From an uncultured Eggerthellaceae bacterium (GTDB lineage: Bacteria; Actinomycetota; Coriobacteriia; Coriobacteriales; Eggerthellaceae): a stretch of 64,000 bases of DNA. The stretch is taken from the NCBI GenBank assembly GCA_910589125.1, contig CAJURX010000011.1:10844-74843 (forward strand). The letters are read 5' to 3'. The notes under the pieces are model-generated. The model did not search any database. It saw nothing but the letters and a program-made list of their open reading frames with translations, and was not told where the DNA came from. Positions within the stretch are counted from its first letter, which is position 1. Each line of letters starts with the position of its first letter. This document shows, piece after piece, positions 60,328 to 64,000 of this stretch. The translations under genes were made by a program, and so were the position numbers.

Positions 60328-60459
60328 GAGCATCCCTGCCTTTGCGGCGTCCGTTCTGGAGATTTCCCGCTGCGCTCGAAATGGCGAAGGGGGCACCCGA
60401 CAGGGCGTTGGTGCAAGGGGTATACTTACTCAGTTCTTCACACTGACAAGGAGCCTTCC

Positions 60460-61746
60460 ATGCTTGATATGAAGTTCGTTCGCGAAAACCTGTCGGCCGT
60501 CGAAGAGGCGATGCGGAACCGCAACACCTCGTTCGATACGCAAGCGTTCACGGATCTGGACGCGCGTCGTCGGGAAGCCATCCAGCAGGAGGAAGCGCTC
60601 CAGGCGGAGCGGAATGCTGCATCCAAGCAGATCGGCCAGCTCATGAAAGAGGGCAAGCAGGCAGAGGCCGAGGCAGCGAAGGAGCGCGTGCGCGCCATCA
60701 ACGAGGAGATCGACCGTGCGGCGGAAGCGCGCGAAGAGGCCGATAGCGGCCTGCGCGATCTGCTGATGCATGTTCCGAACATGCCGGATGCCACCACGCC
60801 CATCGGCAAGGACGAGGACGACAATCCTGAGGTTCGCCGCTGGGGTACGCCCACCACGTTCGACTTCGAGCGCAAGGCGCACTGGGATCTGGGCACGGAC
60901 CTCAACATCATCGATTTCGAGCGTGGCGTCAAGCTGGCCGAGAGCCGCTTCTATGTGCTCGGTGGCGCAGGGGCGAAGCTGGAGCGTGCGCTCATCAGCT
61001 TCATGTTGGATCAGCACACGAGCCGTGGATACAAGGAATGGTGGGTCCCCGCGCTGGCGAACGAGACCACGCTCACCGGCACCGCGCAGCTGCCCAAGTT
61101 CGAAGAGGACCTGTACAAGACCACTGAAGGGCTGTATCTGATCCCGACAGCCGAGGTGCAGCTGACCAACCTGCATGCCCAGGAGATATTGGATGTCGAC
61201 CAGCTGCCGCTGCGCTACTGCGCATTCACGCCGTGCTTCCGCGAAGAGGCTGGCAGTGCCGGGCGCGACACGCGCGGCATCATCCGCGTCCATCAGTTCA
61301 GCAAGGTGGAGATGGTCAAGTACGCCACGCCGGATCAGGCATGGGATGAGCTGGAATCCATGGTGGCCGATGCTGAGAACATCTTGCAGAAGCTGGATCT
61401 GCCCTATCGCGTGATAACCCTCTGCACGGGCGATATCGGATTCTCCGCTGCCAAGACCTATGACGTGGAGGTCTGGATGCCCAGCTATGACGGCTACAAG
61501 GAGATATCCAGCTGCTCATGCTGCACTGACTTCCAGGCGCGCCGTGCGAACATCCGCTACAAGGACCCTGAGAGCTTCAAGGGCACGCGCTATCTCTACA
61601 CGCTCAACGGGAGCGGGCTGGCAGTCGGCAGGTGCATGGCTGCCATCTTGGAGAACTACCAGAATGCTGACGGCTCCATCACGGTGCCTGAGGCGCTGGT
61701 CCCGTACATGGGCGGCATGCGCACGATCGCTCCCGAACAGGCGTAG
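60460..61746 (+). CDS. serS: Seryl-tRNA synthetase
   Basis: A 428-residue class II synthetase that charges tRNA-Ser. The N-terminal antiparallel coiled coil (residues 30-100) reads LDARRREAIQQEEALQAERN onward. Motif 2 is CFREEAGSAGRDTRGIIRVH and motif 3 is NGSGLAVGRCMAAILENYQ. ISSCSCCTDFQARRANIRYK is the family-specific active-site strand. ATG 60460 follows ACAAGGAG. Full length, nothing unusual. Confidence 0.97.
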   Translation: MLDMKFVRENLSAVEEAMRNRNTSFDTQAFTDLDARRREAIQQEEALQAERNAASKQIGQLMKEGKQAEAEAAKERVRAINEEIDRAAEAREEADSGLRDLLMHVPNMPDATTPIGKDEDDNPEVRRWGTPTTFDFERKAHWDLGTDLNIIDFERGVKLAESRFYVLGGAGAKLERALISFMLDQHTSRGYKEWWVPALANETTLTGTAQLPKFEEDLYKTTEGLYLIPTAEVQLTNLHAQEILDVDQLPLRYCAFTPCFREEAGSAGRDTRGIIRVHQFSKVEMVKYATPDQAWDELESMVADAENILQKLDLPYRVITLCTGDIGFSAAKTYDVEVWMPSYDGYKEISSCSCCTDFQARRANIRYKDPESFKGTRYLYTLNGSGLAVGRCMAAILENYQNADGSITVPEALVPYMGGMRTIAPEQA

Positions 61747-61782
61747 CACGCCTGGTCCGCGTTCGCGCGGGGATGGTCCATC

Positions 61783-62631
61783 GTGGGCGAGAACAATCCA
61801 AGGCTGCGAAGATCGCAAGAGCTGGCTGAGGCGGAGCAGTCGTCCGGTGCTGGAGCGCTTGGTGCCCCGATCGCATCTGAGCCTGCTACCTCGGTCCCTG
61901 CACCCTCTTCCGATGGAGCGCCTGGCCTCTCAGGGGAGTTGCCTGAGGGAGCGGGATCGCGGCGTCGCGTGCGCGGGAAGCGACGCTCTGTGGCCGCATC
62001 GGGGAAAGTCGTGGATGCTGGCTCGTCGGGTGCGCTCGGAGGGAGCGGCCCATTGCCCGAGGCGGATGCGGAGCCTACCTCAGAGGAGGCGACGGCCGCG
62101 CTCGAGCGTCAGGCACGCGCTCGGATGGAGCGCATCGAGCGCGCCGAGCAGGAAGAGCGCAAGCGTCGGCGGCGCAAGACCATCCGCCGGGTCATCGTGG
62201 GCATCCTGCTGGTCATCCTCCTCCTGTTCGCCGGTCTTGCGGTCGCGTTCGGCATCTTCCGCTGGCAGACGTACGATGATGCAGCTGACATCCAGGGGAC
62301 GTGGTATCACGAGGAGACGTCCATGCCCGTCACGATATCCGAAGATGAGATCGTGCTGACCGATGACGTGGCGTACCACTACGTGGTGGACCCCGAGGCG
62401 AAGACCATCCTGTTCAGGTTCGGGAACATGGAGGGTGGCGGCCGCTACCGGTTCTCGCTCGATCGTTCGGAGTTGGTCATCACCGATGGCGAATTCGATT
62501 GGTGGGACAACCTCGTGGACGATGCGCTCTGGACTGCGCAGTCGCTGATCGCGCAGTATGTGTTCGCGAGCGAGGTGCCGCTCTCTGATGGGGATGAGCG
62601 CTCCACGGTGTTCTCTCGCGAAAAGCCCTGA
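61783..62631 (+). CDS. Single-span membrane protein with extracytoplasmic beta domain
   Basis: A 282-residue protein. A Pro/Ser/Ala-rich cytosolic region (1-110) and an Arg-rich helix (RMERIERAEQEERKRRRRK) precede one membrane segment at about 144-165 (VIVGILLVILLLFAGLAVAF). A 115-residue outside domain follows (IQGTWYHEETSMPVTISEDE, TDDVAYHYVV), with lipocalin-like DUF5640 character. Start GTG 61783, 36 bases after serS; the ribosome site is weak. Role unknown; such proteins are common in Coriobacteriia envelopes. Confidence 0.72.
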   Translation: MGENNPRLRRSQELAEAEQSSGAGALGAPIASEPATSVPAPSSDGAPGLSGELPEGAGSRRRVRGKRRSVAASGKVVDAGSSGALGGSGPLPEADAEPTSEEATAALERQARARMERIERAEQEERKRRRRKTIRRVIVGILLVILLLFAGLAVAFGIFRWQTYDDAADIQGTWYHEETSMPVTISEDEIVLTDDVAYHYVVDPEAKTILFRFGNMEGGGRYRFSLDRSELVITDGEFDWWDNLVDDALWTAQSLIAQYVFASEVPLSDGDERSTVFSREKP

Positions 62632-62719
62632 TGCAGTGTGGGCTTCCTGTCCATTCGGGGCGAACGCGCTGCAGCCTGCTACAATTGAACCTATATGACA
62701 ACCTACTTTGGGAGGTACC

Positions 62720-63667
62720 ATGCCGAAGATCACTGCTGCTGATGTCCGCGTTCCCATGGATGTGCCGGCGGATGCGCGCGACACCTACGTCGACAACTAT
62801 CTGAAGGCCACGCAGAGCACGGGCCGTCTCATGTTGTTCGCGTGCGACCAGAAGGTCGAGCACATGAACAAGGACTTCTATGGCGAGGGCATCGATGAGG
62901 CTGACGCCAAGCCGGAGCACCTGTTCCAGATCGGCAAGGAGGGCGTCATCGGCGTCCTGGCTGGTCAGCGCGGTCTGGTGGCGCAGTATGCTGCTGATTA
63001 CCCTGAGATCAACTACCTGGTCAAGATGAACTCCAAGACCAATCTGGTGGGCACGAAGCAGGAGGATCCCTACTCTCCGCAGCTCACCGACATCGAGGCA
63101 GTGCTCCAGATGCGCGACAACGGCGTGAACGTCGTCGGCTTGGGCTACACCATCTATTTGGGCAGCGAATACGAGTCCACCATGATGGCCGAGGCTGGTC
63201 AGCTCATCGCTCAGGCGCATGAGCATGGTCTGCTGGTGGTGCTGTGGATCTATCCGCGCGGCAAGGCTGTCACGGCGGAGAAGGCCCCCGATCTCATCGC
63301 GGGTGCTGCGGGCGTCGCGCTCTGCCTGGGTGCCGATTTCGTGAAGGTGAATCCGCCGAAGCCCGAGGACGGCCGCACTCCTGCTGAGGCTCTGCATGTG
63401 GCAAGCGATGCTGCGGGTCGCACGGGCCTCGTTTGCGCAGGTGGCTCCACCGTGGATGCCAAGACGTTCCTCACGCAGCTGTGGGAGCAGATCCATGTGG
63501 GTGGCGCATGCGGCAACGCAACGGGTCGCAACATCCATCAGCGCTCTCTTGATGAGGCAACGCGCCTGACGAAGGCCATCAGCGCCATCACGCTGGCTGA
63601 TTACAGCGTTGAGGACGCGCTCGAGGTGTTCGAGGGCACGAAGAGCTTCGGCTACGGCGATATCTAA
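62720..63667 (+). CDS. Class I (DhnA-type) fructose-bisphosphate aldolase-like enzyme
   Basis: A 315-residue TIM barrel of the archaeal-type class I aldolase family: LMLFACDQKVEHMNKDFYG at the phosphate/entry site, then LVVLWIYPRGKAV, the Schiff-base Lys in LGADFVKVNPPKPED, and the phosphate loop GLVCAGGSTVDAKTFL. It should cleave fructose-1,6-bisphosphate (or a related sugar phosphate) in central carbon flow. ATG 62720 follows TTTGGGAGG by a good distance; an in-frame TTG at 62708 is inside the ribosome site region. Full length. Confidence 0.85.
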   Translation: MPKITAADVRVPMDVPADARDTYVDNYLKATQSTGRLMLFACDQKVEHMNKDFYGEGIDEADAKPEHLFQIGKEGVIGVLAGQRGLVAQYAADYPEINYLVKMNSKTNLVGTKQEDPYSPQLTDIEAVLQMRDNGVNVVGLGYTIYLGSEYESTMMAEAGQLIAQAHEHGLLVVLWIYPRGKAVTAEKAPDLIAGAAGVALCLGADFVKVNPPKPEDGRTPAEALHVASDAAGRTGLVCAGGSTVDAKTFLTQLWEQIHVGGACGNATGRNIHQRSLDEATRLTKAISAITLADYSVEDALEVFEGTKSFGYGDI

Positions 63668-63785
63668 GCGTTCATCTGAGGCTTCGGCCTCATCGAACAT
63701 GCATGCAGGGGGTCGCAACGGATGTTGCGGCCCCTTTCTCTTTCATGGGGCATGCGGGCACAGCCAGCATCTGCGGAAAAGGGCG

Positions 63786-63889
63786 ACGGGCGCAGGCGAG
63801 CTGTGCCCCTACAGATCCTCACATTGCTGCATGTTGGCTGGCCGATGCTGATGCAAGCCCTTGTAGGGGCGCACTTCACGTGCGCTCGC
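63786..63889. repeat. Inverted pair of the dispersed palindromic repeat
   Basis: The left arm begins ACGGGCGCAGGCGAGCTGTG at 63786 and ends CCCCTAC at 63812. The right arm begins GTAGGGGCGCACTTCACGTG at 63863 and ends CGCTCGC at 63889. This is the same arrangement as 7773-7867 with a 50-base instead of 41-base centre of unrelated sequence, supporting a mobile or amplifying paired unit. Nothing else was recognised in 63668-63948. Confidence 0.65.
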
Positions 63890-63948
63890 AGGCGGATCAG
63901 GGCAACGGGTTTCGGGTCCTTCCGGGGCCAGACACGCGTGCATCAAAA

Positions 63949-63974
63949 AAGCCGCCAACCTGAGTTGACGGCTT
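63949..63974 (-). terminator. Intrinsic terminator, minus strand
   Basis: AAGCCGCCAAC (63949-63959) pairs with GTTGACGGCTT (63964-63974), with one C/A mismatch, around CTGA. On the minus strand the hairpin is followed by TTTTTTGATG. It therefore ends a transcript arriving from beyond the right edge, consistent with the partial tRNA there. Confidence 0.8.
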
Positions 63975-63982
63975 GATCTCCG

Positions 63983-64000
63983 TGGTGGAGCGTAGGGGGA
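63983..64000 (-). tRNA. Probable 3' end of a tRNA, cut by the window edge
   Basis: On the minus strand the last bases read TCCCCCTACGCTCCACCA: the 3' side of a T stem (CCCCT), a seven-base acceptor strand ACGCTCC, discriminator A and CCA. A matching 5' acceptor GGAGCGT would lie outside the window; that acceptor is typical of tRNA-Ser. A terminator follows nine bases downstream. Confidence 0.55.

Noticed and set aside
1..64000. CRISPR arrays, insertion sequences, prophage genes
   Set aside because: No regularly spaced direct repeats, transposase, integrase or phage structural gene was recognised on either strand.

Overview
The window is high-GC DNA with short intergenic gaps, strong AAGGAGG-type ribosome sites, several TTG/GTG starts, many molybdopterin enzymes and ferredoxin-fused aldo/keto reductases. 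This gene repertoire suggests a gut actinobacterium of the class Coriobacteriia, most likely an Eggerthellaceae/Slackia-like anaerobe. That is an inference from gene content; no rRNA or species marker lies in the window.

Layout. Positions 284-7729 are ordinary chromosome: a pentapeptide-repeat protein, RarD-like permease, MurB, a TlpA/CcdA thiol-redox pair, a rhodanese, a ferredoxin-fused aldo/keto reductase and glutaminase. Positions 7730-8338 hold a dispersed palindromic repeat, a candidate structured RNA and tRNA-Gly(CCC). Positions 8455-16758 are an accessory stretch with several broken genes (aldo/keto reductase tail, flavoprotein heads, an adhesin-domain scrap, an AlbA_2/ATPase gene with an early amber codon). 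It also carries intact regulators and a SirTM sirtuin plus zinc-macrodomain pair, which is a protein ADP-ribosylation writer/eraser module. Positions 16973-33370 mix housekeeping and defence-like genes: a GmrSD-like DUF262/DUF1524 protein, a CMD-cupin fusion, MerR, a 3-hydroxyacyl-CoA dehydrogenase-like protein, a MutY-like glycosylase without iron-sulfur cysteines, a TetR/membrane-protein pair, a PhoB/PhoR-like two-component system convergent with a Na/Pi transporter, a frameshifted EamA permease and a DUF4143 ATPase.

The most interesting part is 33583-52777. It holds a pyrogallol-phloroglucinol transhydroxylase-like alpha/beta pair and three further cytosolic molybdopterin enzymes of the acetylene hydratase/catechol dehydroxylase-like clade. 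Each of these three is followed by its own small two-cluster ferredoxin subunit. There are also two MFS transporters and a corrinoid methyl-transfer set (two UroD-family methyltransferases, a corrinoid protein, a G3E GTPase and a His-rich partner). Read together, the genes suggest uptake, O-demethylation and then reductive dehydroxylation or hydroxyl rearrangement of methoxylated polyphenols, with the freed rings acting as electron sinks. The substrates are not known from sequence. Four promoters in and near this island share an ACTTAC box placed directly after the -35 hexamer with a constant 17-bp spacer. One of the four drives a PucR/CdaR-type regulator (54626-56335), an attractive candidate for the controlling protein.

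Positions 52887-63667 return to core functions: an FKBP isomerase, a TetR regulator between two tiny Cys-rich proteins, indolepyruvate:ferredoxin oxidoreductase IorAB (IorA with an odd 370-residue tail), SerRS, a membrane protein and a class I aldolase. The right edge holds another repeat pair, an intrinsic terminator and what looks like the 3' end of a tRNA.
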